Below, piece after piece: positions 26,501-27,951 of a stretch of DNA of 64,000 nucleotides. The DNA is taken from assembly GCA_039028975.1 (NCBI GenBank), contig JBCCHB010000059.1, positions 27,160 to 91,159 on the forward strand. Direction: 5' to 3'. The notes beneath the pieces were generated by a model that was not told where the DNA came from, did no database searches, and was given only the letters and a program-made list of their open reading frames with translations. The stretch is from JAHBNG01 sp039028975 (GTDB lineage Bacteria; Chloroflexota; Anaerolineae; Caldilineales; Caldilineaceae). Position numbers and translations under genes: made by a program. The first letter of the stretch is position 1; each line of letters starts with the position of its first letter.

Positions 26501-26765
26501 CTTCAAGTCCAATATGTCTACCATCTATCAGCCAACCGATCTGCAACCACTCCCCATCACTCTCTTTGTTGCACAGAAGAATCCAGAGAGTGATGACCCA
26601 GAAACCGAGCGGCAGCGGCTGGTCGACGGCTGGGCGAAATATGGGCCGGTTACGGCGAAGGAAGTGCCGGGGAGCCATCTAACAATGGTTACTGAACCAC
26701 ATGTGCAGGCGTTAGCTCAGGCGCTGACCGCCTGTTTGCAAGTATCGTCCGGGACATTCGCATAG
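3..26765 (+). CDS. Giant trans-AT PKS / NRPS hybrid synthase with terminal thioesterase (5' partial)
   Basis: Multimodular megasynthase of 8910 residues counted from the first ATG (position 33). The frame stays open to the left edge with no stop, and it begins directly with a DH domain, so the gene very likely starts upstream with a KS. Domain order: DH, KR, ACP (Ser782); KS (Cys1061), DH, KR, C-methyltransferase, ACP (Ser2804); KS (Cys3077), Ser-less ACP-like insert, ACP (Ser3687); class III aminotransferase (PLP Lys about 4182); luciferase-like monooxygenase; C (HHSIVDG 4939), A, PCP (Ser5868), E; C (HHLLIDG 6528), A, PCP (Ser7519), E; C (HHILADG 8227), PCP (Ser8587), TE (Ser8717). After each KS there is only the post-KS linker ending in LPTYPF. 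No GHSxG acyltransferase is present, so extender units must be loaded in trans. Expected to act in the cytosol making a linear or cyclised lipopeptide-like product. Linkers and A domains carry short tandem repeats. Residue numbers count from position 33. Confidence 0.95.
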   Translation, partial: QKNVLPHPPEMRWGKTLLDRYIDILHPLVHKNISTLTEQRFSTLFTGTEFFLTDHRVQGEMLLPGVAYLEMARVAGEMAVEHQSFTRLRDVFWIKPIAVMDKPLEAHIGLYPDEGGAIAFEISSLQQDSVIHSQGKLVAGIVSPPGPLDIPAIQARCRSTIEGAACYQHFEEIGLTYGTTFQGLAQIHVNEREALAQLQCPTLVDQETYGLHPSVMDAALQATMGLVVGLDFQEDQGIFLPYAVQLVNIYGALPGQGYAYVQYRDAAEPNGDVATFDIAICDEQGSICVELKGLTVRAIPKLAHPTILYSTPTWQLKPLGEDNDTSEEADACTLLLVGLEQSVAQVFAATFNDVQVVSLPEPGLDVAKTVAELLKTAWQHLRSIVANTSTKLYQVLILVANTVEHHLYAPLSGLLQSAQLEQPHIRSKVITVADADPEVLVSLLGCEMRPNASHDLEIRYDAAGTRSVKILREIEALSLEEPNYLRPNGVYWITGGLGGLGRIFARHLLEKGENITVILSGRSTLDPSEQERLTDLSKAGGTVAYLSVDVSAKAEVEQVVRTIREQYGSLNGILHSAGVLRDSLIVTKTEAEFAEVLAPKVSGTLHIDAATHAEPLDFVVLFSSLTGALGNVGQADYAAANAFLDSFAHYRQALVERGERSGRTLSINWPLWAEGGMSLNDEAVAWLQHKIGLTLLERTAGLEAFDACMTQQGFTQLLVTSGERRRISAYLMGAGRDRGSANAQSATMNFAEKEHLFRATESYLKELLSTALKLPVNRVESNVPWERYGLDSVLMLNLTRQLEESLGELPKTLFFEYQTLSDLTHYFVDAYPDQLGKTLGLGIGDQGVRNGEKESGIGDQGMEAVETTHSDATDSDMILHSPRARWLHRIDPTMNGSHVVSDRVNDIAIVGLGGRYPMAENLDKFWENLKAGQDCITEIPSERWNHQRYFDSDKNKAGKSYSKWGGFMADVDKFDPLFFNISPREAKLMDPQERLFLEIAWQTLEDAGYTRQTLTAQLQGHVGVFVGVMWGEYQLYEQEEFSPSSSYASIANRVSYLLNLNGPSLAVDTMCSSSLTSIHLACESIRRGECSAALAGGVNISIHPHKYRQLSQSNFAASDGRCRSFGEGGDGYVPGEGVGAVLLKLLVQAEADGDQIYGVIKGSSVNHGGKTNGYTVPNPTAQAQLIGEALQKSGIDPQSISYVEAHGTGTALGDPIEIRGLSQAFGKGLPKESDCAIGSVKSNIGHLESAAGIAGLTKVLLQMKHQQLVPSLHAETLNPHIDFGATPFQVQRELAGWKRPILEVDGGQREYPRRAGISSFGAGGANAHLIVEEYQDVGSQSCKVAENGKPHLIVLSTRNEDRLTAYAERLLTFVEKETNVSLASIAYTLQVGREAMDSRVAFVVADTVALRENLNAYLAGEVDIKEFYQGQVKHDKDTVAILNHDEDSQTLIQQWIAKGKLGKLAAGWVKGLEIDWSLFYGDQKPNRISLPTYPFAKEQYWVSTDDRRSPLAPLLSLSSPQRLTAVLHPLIHQNISDLEEQRFSTTFTGTEFYLTDHLVQGEKVLPGVVYLEMARVAGDLAVRGRTVTQLRDVVWFKPLVVQNEPLEINLSLHPEEGGTVAYKVKSMTGEAQPVVYAQGSLCFGPLEEATSIDLGAIRHRCPKTQSGEACYQQFHRQGLRYGPAFQVIKEVVRNATEALARLQLPSEVTIDGYVLHPSLLDGVLQSVIGLTQGDDSRDPELYLPFALDMMELLAPLPATAYAYVTRLGAISDTVHFNLALLDESGQLCAKLHNLTVKALSPSKEAWYYHPYWEQKKLPSARKASLRSDIVLVIPKTIGALGDALAYHHPQQRVIRLFLSDKTIRLSESDWEIDLTDEAGMAEVLNVLTDIDILYFLGGLSGEQPDPTDLSRLDRGQEQGVISLLRIVKRLGQRGLMAHVSALKVLTEQAHQLGPQEVVHPWSAVLSGLTMSLAKEYPAVDVSCIDVTLTMNDAGQIGLDEADITAILVEAGTRGQPVLLRQGVRYSRKLAPLTLPPYDPTTIPYRQGGVYLILGGAGGIGLETAVHLATQVKAKLILVGRSGLTPEKEEQLKRIEVAGGEILYCQADGTDLTQMQSVVRQAKERFGAIHGVIHSALVLRDGAIAAMGEDTLQAVLAPKISGTVVLAEAVKEEPLDFLLFFSSSQSFWGNAGQGNYAAGSTFQDAYALYLDQIRPYPVKLINWGYWGSVGVVATESYQKRLAQQGVHSIEVAEGMVAIDQILAGPLTQVAAIKADRSVLEQMGADYARQIEVVQPTYPSVMKDVIQHIHANLPALTPDHMTLQQEHAGLEELEDYARAGLYQIFQQMGVLQQRRETSARQTLAQQLKIAPSYGPFFNTCLDILQQCGYIIPGEAEFKNPGSASKAKAQELTKQHPALVQRYPMLEPHLTLLSTCLESLPEIVQGRVPATDVLFPNSSPTLVAGIYQGTPLTNYFNQLTALAVKSTIEQRLPTLRTGEKIQIIEVGAGSGGTTDFVLAAIEPYHDHIEYRYTDISQRFIRHGQSQFNDKYPFLQFGLLDIEQPSAPQAMELSKSDILLGANVLHTTRNIAQTLQNLKALLKANGILILNEATQFTAFTTLTFGLLDGWWAFEDGEQRIAHTPLLSPEQWEWALQTAGFKQVHLAAQTREELAGQAVILAESDGVVRLNLVESKSATINSTMGVPQKTVEGADRRVRGTDLAGAVGGFRPHFAPEQSVSTQSHLTGLDDHQFGIRSITTTSPRSELPATTSALPLAEVNSTREFVERAIIQIVSDGLHIRAEDIEVDMPYADLGVDSILAVDIINQINQQLQITLRTTDLFNYADIQSLSRHIVGAFPDRLPQPISQQALVNPSYQSVEKLFEQPEMRFKPVIEESDTEQSDMERTETEKQGGASRLEQPMDIAIIGLSGRFPGADDVDTFWQNLADGHNAITDVTHQRWPAADFYSSDPNMLGKSSSKWAGLLTDIDKFDPFFFNLSPREAELMDPQQRLFLQEAWAALEDAGYAGATWAGQKCGVFVGCGAGDYQQQLDRAGVIDAHRFMGNATSILAARIAYHLNLKGPAVAIDTACSSSLVAIHLACESIRLGTSQLAIAGGVSLMTTPSFHILASQVGMLSGQGQCRSFAQGADGFVPSEGVGVVVLKPLPKALADGDSIYGVIKGSAINQDGRTNGITAPNGPSQTALECEVYEQYQIDPATISYVEAHGTGTALGDPIEVGALTDAFRKYTDKSGYCAIGSVKTNIGHALTAAGVAGVIKVLLALKYKQLPPSLHFEEPNEHIDFVNSPFYVNTALKDWPNGIGPRRATVSSFGFSGTNAHLVLEEYEGAGSPCNQNIGAGVPQVIVLSAKDEDRLQAYAQKMVAFLDKILVPPLTKQEFVGTEHILAVQKTLQKMIAEMMGVTSADIEVEQTFAGYGLDAVQLSHLKSMMDEQYQRELPSTLFSVQDSVATVAQHLVALATEVSATNQATLPPGLSLANIAYTLQVGRDAMNARLAFVAHDISAVHHKLRQYLNHQTEDIYYSHLEINQERLSLLAEGEEAGEFINALIQRGKVDKLAQLWVTGVDIDWSLLHGDGKPRRVSLPTYPFQRQRYWIQEQSVENPIQMSDKERSSDRQSKEVDQMVNHDEIDSAPDMQTIGAVHELSRQESIASTLRSMFARILRMSPTDIDGQRSILEMGVDSVMMMEAGRGIKHLFGVEVSARQFFEELATLDALTVYLDQHADPQHWRLPTQPTETVGGGTTIEDVRKDDVRKDDASKTEHPVSSTDLSRSDIERLLSRHLETVKQVVAEQMNSLNVGQPSGPIRHSEKPDPIPVQATQKASKKVAESLTTLHVHHDATRDEKSSHNDTDKARSNLSNHEHTTTQPTAAQPSNLQTSFFGNGQNGQSNPLDAQRQQHLDALITRYNQRTATSKRLTQANRAVLADSRASAGFRLSTKEMVYPILGERAEGAHIWDVDGNEYIDLAMGFGVHLFGHQPDFITKALQRYLAQSPPMGPQASLAGDVARLICELASVERVTFCQTGTEAVMTAVRLARARTRRSKIVKFVDSYHGHFDGLLGTEQIWGDSQNMVPASQPMSHGILPEMIQDLVVLPYDDPQALTTIKSLGDELAGVLVEPVQSRHPEVQPRAFLHQLAQVTREVGAALIFDEILVGFRIHPGGTQAWFDVKADIVTYGKIIGGGLSIGIVAGDAAYLDGIDGGMWQFGDQSYPDQEKIFFAGTFNKNPLSMITAQAVLQQIQASGVKMYDALNQKTAYLAETLNAYFSQNQLPIQVVYFGSLFRFVYQGDLELFFYHLLENGVYIWEGRSCFLSVAHTDDDVAAIIQAVQNSVNALRSGGFLPYGDSVNPTSTTTNSISAFGVPAYRAQKPEIPLSKSDPSKPVSPTSTSSAPISPESLAPKTTDSTEQTKVVQFSLYYFGDYPREFNPKKYDLILEGAKFADQHGFTGIWLPERHFHSFGGFSPNPSVMAAALARETEQIQLRAGSVVLPLHHPIRVAEEWALVDNLSQGRVGLSVASGWHPNDFVLAPDLFGTHKEETFSRLEIVQNLWRGEAIHIENGTGQDIDVKLFPLPKQKTLPIWITVVRNPELYIKAGEIGAGILTNLAGQSVDDLARNIALYRGSLAKHGHNPASGHVTVLLHTFVGSDLEATREQARTPFFNYMQSSLSLFKGMVESQGLEADFDNLSAEDREYILASAYERYVQTSALIGTPGSCMPIVEKLVSVGVDELGCFIDFGIESEDVLSHLPHLNRLQERCQDQGGKHGGATPASLTKNRKQIRLTSAVATSQSDLATLSNDVQTRELPLSEAQQQLWALAQLSTQGTLAYNVYLAVQFKGPLQIQAMQQAIQALVDRHESLRSTISPDGERLQIDSHWRVDSPMVNFSAWTATEKATKLRAWFQREAETPFDLSQGPLFRATLLKVDVQTHIVAFAGHHSIVDGLSMDILVQDLGAFYAAQCQGVEVELAPATQFSTYLQWLDQQLQTPQMAAHERYWLTHLAGPLPVLRLPTEQSYPSRRSYGGERQSIRIQPHLMTALRQLAQDQQCSFFMLCFAAYQLLLHRLTGDDEIMVGVPTAGRSLSGGDSLVGYCTHLLPIRGTFVGNPTFVEYLAQTKLTLLDAYEHADYPFARLLNRLNLPRDSSHPPVFSTIFNLDRSTTPKQISDLEVEFYESPLQYAHYDFAVNILDLNDELVVEWTYNTDIFHKETIQRYLGHFRTLLERIVADPNQSLASLSLLTEAERHQILVEWNDTATDDPKEKCIHQLFEEQVERTPDAVAVQGPESMVQDLESMVQDSEMAVQGQFDPIMFHNPEPRTQDPRTPDPRTPDPGSQDPGLRTQDPGPQTLDFLTYRELNHSANQLAHHLLSLGVAPDILVGICVDRSLEMIVGLLGILKAGGAYVPLDPAYPQDRLTFMLQDANVSILLTQEHLIDSLPPTTAQLVCLDSDWSQIANQSKANLPRRTQPHNLAYVIYTSGSTGGPKGVMISHLGLCNVTLAHIRAYEIQPTSQLLQLVSLSFDVATADVFMTLCAGATLHLVKQRELVAGNSLLQQLRSRTITHAHIPPSMLSATPYEDLSTLQAIIVGGEAIPLDVMRQWAVGRSFYNAYGPTEAAITTTIMACDETTAHYSKLPIGRQIENAQVYILDREMEPVPVGVVGELHIGGIGLARGYLNRPDLTTEKFIRNPFGAGRLYKTGDLARWLPDGHIEFLGRTDHQVKVRGFRIELGEIEAVLSQHPDVQDVVVITREDTGQNRLIAYVVEKLQRGNVATLQSEEPTLRDYLRTKLPNYMIPSAFVVLDAFPLTPNGKVDRQALPTVERSALAMTEEFVPPQTPTEEVLATIWADVLGLEQVGRHDNFFEAGGDSIISLQIISRAQATGLHLTPNQVFETQTLAELALLATQVRPVQAEQGLVTGKVPLMPIQSWFFEQNWVNLHHFNQSVVETVDGKIEKDFLVKAVAYLLQHHDALRLRYTQTESGWQQHHSELSTIPTTDMATWRAEAEACVHQIDLSHLSSAQQEDALIEQNLLYQASLDITHGPLMQVVSFDCGVDQPQRLLLIIHHLIVDWVSWRILLPDLWRIYDQVAQCLRVQLPAKGCSFKAWALWLHEYAQSKTLLAEMDHWLSLPEPSIRPLPVDYPEHQAKATVGTADGVTCCLSAEETQELLQEVPAVYHTQINDLLLTALVQSFAAWTGNPTLLLDLEGHGREALTETLDASRTVGWFTSSFPVCLTLEAADPGAIIKSVKEQLRKIPQRGIGYGLLRYLNPETGAQLAALPDAEISFNYGGQFREVQMASLGGEWDEREALGYLFNINGAVVGDQLTFSWLYSQTLYRRETVEQLAQGFVTALQGLIAHCQSPDVGGYTPSDFPLTNLTQGQLEELISRGERITDLYPLSPMQTGMLFHSLIAPESGVYVTQINLRLIGDLNVARFREAWQWLIDRHEILRTAFVWEGLGTPVQIVHEQVSVPWDVQDWCHMAENEQEVKLATLLGAERAAGFELDQAPLARYTLLRLSERNYQFIWHCHHLLIDGWSLPILLKELFTHYSGNTTLLSRPYPYREYIAWLQQQDRDQAEQFWRRTLAGFTRPTPLVVDGTHAQHNEDNEAVYQTHYSNLPTELSQRLSDFARQHRLTLNTLIQGAWALLLGRYSSEEEVLFGVTVSGRQGEFQGMEEMVGLFINTLPLRVKLPSEKEIIPWLQELQQQHVQQEAYSYTPLVEIQNWSEVPAAGGPLGALFESILVFENYPIATGLAEELGELNIEYVDAVEQTNYPLTVGIVPGETVTLMMSYDVDRFDPATIERMMGHMQTLLQGIVDNSERPIAEFPLLTLAEQHRLLVEWNDTQVAYPQDKFIHQLFEEQAERMPDAIAIQSPRSETQSPRLEVQSPRSEVESQYGRTQTQDPGPKTQDSGLRTQDPGLRTQDSGPKTQDPGLRTQDSGPRTQDSEPKTQDPGPKTQDPGLRTQDSGLRTQDPGPKTQDSGLRTQDFLTYRELNERANQLAHYLQSVGVGAETLVGLCVERSLEMVVGLLGILKSGGAYVPLDPDYPTERLAFILQDTNISVLLTQDDLAGYLPSTTAQIIYLDSDWLQIAEQKRNNLAGQMQAHNLAYVIYTSGSTGQPKGVMIEHLSLVGHINSVLDKYRLSAQDRILQFASTSFDVSLEQIFSALCCGARLLVRGHDVWSHEQFNQQVVNQGITVADLAPAYFHGLVTQWLEEPSLYRNSQLRLILIGGEKVQAEAIHLWQQLPAPKPQLLNAYGPTEATITATCFELSSYHPDEGASNLPIGQPLANRNIHILDSNLQLAPIGIEGELHIGGAGLARGYLNQPNLTAEKFIPNPFGEGIIYKTGDLARWLPDGNIEFVGRMDHQVKVRGFRIELGEIEVVLGQHPDIHHVVVVVQEDAEQNRVVAYLVQRQRAEVDGLTQGDTTQNYRDYLRTKLPDYMIPSAFVVLDALPLMPNGNVDRQALPMIDRSSRAMTHAFSPPQTKPEQVLATIWAEVLGLEQVSLHDNFFELGGDSIVSLQIISRARAVGLYFTPRQVFDAQTLAELAQMATTVNHVLAEQGLVKGRMPLLPIQAWFFEQHRVNPHHFNQSMVEKAKYQIDRETLAQAMAYLLQHHDALRLRYVQTEDGWQQHHAEPSATSTSNLSTTNMAAWLAEAEDCVHQVDLSHLSPAEQQDALVEQNRLYQASLNITHGPLMRVVVFDCGPEQPQRLLSIIHHLVVDLVSWRVLISDLWRVYDQVAQHESIQLPAKSSSFKAWALRLREYAQSEALLEETGHWMSLAGQSVPALRVDYPRQRANATVGTADVVTCRLSREETQALLQEVPAVYHTQINDLLLTALVWRVMEWSGCPTLLLDLEGHGREALDESLDLSRTVGWFTSLYPVCLTLDSTEPGTAIKSIKEQLRKIPRRGIGYGLLRYLNLETATQLAALPEAEISFNYGGQFEGKGMESLGNEEDEQELLRYLFNINGAIVADELIMTWQYSRNLYQRETVEQLAEGYITALQGLIAHCQSPAAGGYTPSDFTEIAIDDQVQLDALLTKIDSAMEPIRKVVVSPTSFSGQSTPSQNLSEMHVEDQRAQRQIETIYPLSPSQQGMLFDTLSFSKSESTSDKYMEITVHDLHGPLDVATFRRAWQDVMARHPALRTGFVWEDRAEPLQFVLQQGTVPFVYQDWRSFSPEQQQIEEEAYLRNVRAVGFNLAQPPLMHIVLFCLGDHRHRLVWASHHILADGWCVPIVLHDLLTFYEADQSGQRVSLPPAPRYEQYIHWLKQQDVSQARQFWQTYLHGFTQTTPLGREAESSHVVPEEEEFGDTTGALSIETTKALQRLGQRNRLSLNTLMQGVWALLLNRYSERSDVAFGATVSGRPPAIQQVEAMVGLFINTVPIRVQIESDSPMLSWLQALQAQVQEQEDYAYCSTGQIHAWGEIPASQPLFESILVFQNYPISSLDEEASAPSIELIPADGYGARTPYAITIIIALVPALTIQIIFDTSRLLREDVEQIVGHWQTLLREMADKPTHSVSQLATLIPATQIPKVTPIQHKDAAHNYVPPRTKQERQLAQIWEEVIELHPVGIRDSFFDLGGHSLLAVQLMTRIQQVFDQPLPISLLFQHPTIEALAAYLEQPASADIWAPLVSIQPHGEKPPFFCLPGAGGNPLYLHHLARYLGPDQPFYGVQAVGLDGITSPHLTLEAQAAHYIEEIQRVQPQGPYHLGGHSYGALVAFEMAQQLLRSGETIGLFANLDMAAPEQANEDVRTLDEVELMMSMVDAYSQVNGKGHTLSPEQIRPLTHEVRLQLVKETLQAVDFLPPGASMTHMQGLWNIFKSNMSTIYQPTDLQPLPITLFVAQKNPESDDPETERQRLVDGWAKYGPVTAKEVPGSHLTMVTEPHVQALAQALTACLQVSSGTFA
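2518..2590 (+). repeat. Short 7-bp-period repeat in the ACP1-KS1 linker
   Basis: GGATTGGGGATCAGGG occurs at the start and, with slight change, again near 2567-2582, with a 7-bp rhythm at the first copy. It is translated as GIGDQG twice. It resembles intergenic short tandem repeats but is read through in frame. Confidence 0.6.
2700..8570 (+). other. PKS module 2: KS-DH-KR-cMT-ACP, AT-less
   Basis: The KS (about 2710-4010) has the active-site Cys in DTMCSSS, EAHGTGTALGD and NIGHLESAAG. The post-KS linker runs to LPTYPFAKEQYW with no AT. The DH (about 4570-5400) has DHLVQGEKVLPG and HPSLLD. The KR (about 6130-6850) has LGGAGGIG and SSSQSFWGNAGQGNYAA. The C-methyltransferase (about 7090-8010) shows the SAM motif EVGAGSGGTT. 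The ACP has GVDS (Ser2804). The predicted unit is an alpha-methyl enoyl extension, which together with module 1 gives a methyl-branched diene. Confidence 0.85.
8755..11220 (+). other. PKS module 3: KS-(ACP-like insert)-ACP, no reduction
   Basis: The KS (about 8755-10020) has DTACSSS with Cys3077, EAHGTGTALGD and NIGHALTAAG. No AT, KR or DH follows. The ACP near 11090 has MGVDS (Ser3687). With no ketoreductase the product should stay a beta-ketoacyl thioester, which is the required substrate for the aminotransferase that comes next. The post-KS linker is interrupted by a carrier-protein-like segment listed separately. Confidence 0.85.
10155..10440 (+). other. ACP-like domain with Ser replaced by Ala, inside the post-KS linker
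   Basis: Between KS3 and the conserved linker segment NIAYTLQVGR there are about 95 extra residues with a carrier-protein pattern: helix 1 (LQKMIAEMMGV), the loop with FAGYGLDAVQL, then helix 2 and helix 3 (SVATVAQHLV). The phosphopantetheine Ser of the expected GLDS is Ala3425 (codon GCT at 10305). In module 2 the same linker has no such insert. Assigned from pattern only; it could also be a diverged docking domain. Confidence 0.65.
11225..11735 (+). other. Low-complexity linker before the aminotransferase
   Basis: A long polar linker of about 170 residues. It holds a 15-bp direct duplication (DVRKD twice, near 11280-11310), a short predicted coiled-coil-like helix (SDIERLLSRHLETVKQ), and a Ser/His/Thr-rich stretch. 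No catalytic motif is visible. Confidence 0.5.
11740..13060 (+). other. Embedded class III aminotransferase (AMT) domain
   Basis: PLP-dependent, glutamate-1-semialdehyde-aminomutase-like fold. It shows GTEAVMTAVRLAR, SYHGHFDG, the PLP-ring Asp in LIFDEILVGFR and the Schiff-base Lys in TYGKIIGGG (residue about 4182). The same domain in iturin-type and microginin-type synthases converts an ACP-bound beta-ketoacyl chain to a beta-amino acyl chain. Its position just after the non-reducing module 3 fits that role. Confidence 0.9.
13270..14310 (+). other. Embedded luciferase-like flavin monooxygenase domain
   Basis: About 345 residues of the bacterial luciferase-like fold, close to the subfamily embedded in natural-product synthases: FSLYYFGDY, GIWLPERHFHSFGG, LRAGSVVLPLHHPIRVAEEWA, ASGWHPNDFVL. 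Reduced flavin would come from elsewhere. AMT followed by a monooxygenase is the arrangement associated with 3-amino-2-hydroxy acyl groups (microginin type), so alpha-hydroxylation is the likely role; N-hydroxylation is the alternative. Confidence 0.85.
14440..19130 (+). other. NRPS module 1: C-A-PCP-E
   Basis: C domain with HHSIVDG (4939-4945). A domain with YTSGSTGGPKG, NAYGPTE, YKTGDLARW and NGKVDR. PCP with GGDS (Ser5868). E domain with HHLIVDWVSW (6064), EGHGRE and NYGGQF. Binding-pocket residues aligned by eye to GrsA 235-331 read D-V-A-H-I-G-A-I-T, which I cannot assign to a substrate. The E domain predicts a D-configured residue. A repeat-filled loop interrupts the N-terminal part of the A domain. 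Confidence 0.9.
15880..16085 (+). repeat. Heptanucleotide-type repeat insert in A domain 1
   Basis: Between DAVAVQ and FLTYRELN, where A domains normally have a short loop, there are about 65 extra residues. The first half is a repeated SMVQD unit and the second is a degenerate run of GGACCCA/GGATCCCA units giving RTQDPR/TPDPRTPDPG peptides. The frame is kept. Confidence 0.8.
19190..24115 (+). other. NRPS module 2: C-A-PCP-E
   Basis: C domain of the type found after E domains, with HHLLIDGWS (6528). A domain with YTSGSTGQPKG, NAYGPTE, YKTGDLARW and NGNVDR (Asn replaces the usual Lys of the A10 motif NGKVDR). PCP with GGDS (Ser7519). E domain with HHLVVDLVSW (7720) and EGHGRE. Pocket residues by eye read D-V-E-D-L-G-A-I-T; the acidic residues at 239 and 278 would fit a basic side chain, but this is weak. 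A loss of the A10 Lys could slow adenylation. Confidence 0.85.
20640..20995 (+). repeat. Heptanucleotide tandem repeat insert in A domain 2
   Basis: About 270 bp of nearly perfect 7-bp units of the form AGGACYC/AAGACYC (from about 20720), preceded by three copies of a 'CAAAGTCC(A/G)CGGT' motif. Three 7-bp units equal 21 bp, so the peptide repeats every 7 residues (TQDPGLR / TQDSGPK). It sits at exactly the same loop as the insert in A domain 1, just before FLTYRELN. Confidence 0.9.
24285..25915 (+). other. Terminal NRPS module: C-PCP without an A domain
   Basis: The C domain runs to about 25610 with HHILADGW (8227). A PCP follows about 80 bp later (SFFDLGGHS, Ser8587). There is no A3-A10 motif between them. 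The module must be loaded by an A domain acting in trans, receive an unusual substrate, or serve as a transfer or release step. Confidence 0.85.
25930..26750 (+). other. Type I thioesterase (TE) domain
   Basis: Alpha/beta-hydrolase with FFCLPGAGGNPLYL near its start, the nucleophile in GGHSYGALVAFE (Ser8717) and the late His in PGSHLTM. It releases the finished chain by hydrolysis or cyclisation and ends the gene at TAG 26763-26765. Confidence 0.9.
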
Positions 26766-27112
26766 TTGTTGCTTTGTCGCTTTCTTTGCACGAAGTAGGA
26801 GTACTGCTCTGTGGGATTTCTCATCTTCAACAGCGTCGTGTTGACGGGTTGACCTGCTCTTGGAAAAACTCATCGCCACGGTTTAGGGGTAATCCCATGA
26901 GCAGCTTGCCAATGTCATTTGGGGCGCTGCCTCAGAGCGTTTCTTGTGGAGGAAGGTGGGACTGAAGGCTATCGCCGAGAAAAACTATCGATAATCGACG
27001 GTCCCTGAATGCGACTCCACCTCAATTGTTCTGCTCCAACTGGGCTTCGTCTGGTATAATCGAGGGTATCTCAATATCCAACCCAATCCCATCCATTTGG
27101 AGGCACACATCA
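26766..27112. other. Intergenic region between the PKS/NRPS gene and the oxygenase
   Basis: 347 bp without a convincing gene. A 63-codon frame at 26774-26965 has no ribosome binding site or recognisable sequence. The right end holds the promoter listed separately. No clear terminator is seen after the giant gene. Confidence 0.5.
27052..27060 (+). promoter_or_regulatory. Extended -10 promoter for the oxygenase gene
   Basis: TGGTATAAT is a perfect extended -10 (TGnTATAAT). No good -35 lies at 16-18 bp, as expected for extended -10 promoters. It would give a 5' leader of about 45 nt before the ATG at 27113. Confidence 0.55.
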
Positions 27113-27919
27113 ATGAGCGATTTCCTCTCTACCCCTTATGCCCTGACTCAGGCCCAGATTGACCAATTTCAGCGGGATGGTTACATCAGGCTTAAAGAGG
27201 TTCTCTCACCAGAGATTCTCAGCGAGTACAGTCCCGTGATCAGCGAAATGGTTCATAAACTAAACAAGCAGGATCTACCCTTAGCCGAACGCGGCACCTA
27301 TGGCAAGGCTTTTCTCCAGATTACCAACATATGGGAACATAGCGAGAAGGTTACCGAGCTGGTCCTCGCCAGGCGGCTAGGTCAGATTGCTGCCGAGCTG
27401 ATGGCAGTCAAGGGTGTGCGACTTTATCACGATCAGGCGCTCTTCAAGGAACCAAGCGGCGGCTTCACCCCTTGGCACGCTGATCAATTCTACTGGCCCT
27501 TGTCCAATGAAAATTCTATCACCGCTTGGATTCCGCTGCAGCCTGTCCCCCTGGAGATGGGGCCTCTCTCCTTCTGCGTTGGCAGCCAAAAGATCATGGA
27601 GAACCGTCATATGGCCATCTCTGATGACTCGGAACAGCAGATCGATCGCTCCCTCAAGAATTACCCCAAAGATGTCAGCGCATATGATCTGGGTGAAGTC
27701 TCCTTCCACCGGGGCTGGACCTTTCATCGGGCTGGCCCCAACCAGACTGACCAGATGCGGGGCGTTATGACCATTATCTATATGGAAGATGGTATGAAAG
27801 TGGCTCAGCCGAAAAACGCCAGCCAGCAGAGCGATTGGGATCGATGGCTGCCAGGGGCCAAGTTAGGCGAGGTGATTGGGACGCACCTGAATCCAGTGGT
27901 CTACCGGCGTGATTCGTGA
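27113..27919 (+). CDS. Phytanoyl-CoA dioxygenase (PhyH) family Fe(II)/2-oxoglutarate oxygenase
   Basis: 268 residues starting at MSDFLSTPYALT. GGAGG lies 9 bp upstream, which makes this start better than the longer frame from 27026. The iron ligands are visible as WHAD (His122, Asp124) and a distal His in FHRAGPN (His205), with Arg216 placed to bind the 2-oxoglutarate carboxylate. The family hydroxylates small molecules in the cytosol using O2 and 2-oxoglutarate. The substrate cannot be read from sequence. It has its own promoter but lies 347 bp after the synthase on the same strand, so it could be a tailoring hydroxylase for that product. It could equally be an independent enzyme. Confidence 0.88.
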   Translation: MSDFLSTPYALTQAQIDQFQRDGYIRLKEVLSPEILSEYSPVISEMVHKLNKQDLPLAERGTYGKAFLQITNIWEHSEKVTELVLARRLGQIAAELMAVKGVRLYHDQALFKEPSGGFTPWHADQFYWPLSNENSITAWIPLQPVPLEMGPLSFCVGSQKIMENRHMAISDDSEQQIDRSLKNYPKDVSAYDLGEVSFHRGWTFHRAGPNQTDQMRGVMTIIYMEDGMKVAQPKNASQQSDWDRWLPGAKLGEVIGTHLNPVVYRRDS

Positions 27920-27951
27920 TTCTTGGATTGACAGAAATTAGATAGAGCCTT

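Noticed and set aside
26774..26965. Short frame after the giant gene
   Set aside because: No ribosome binding site, no recognisable sequence and biased composition; treated as intergenic.
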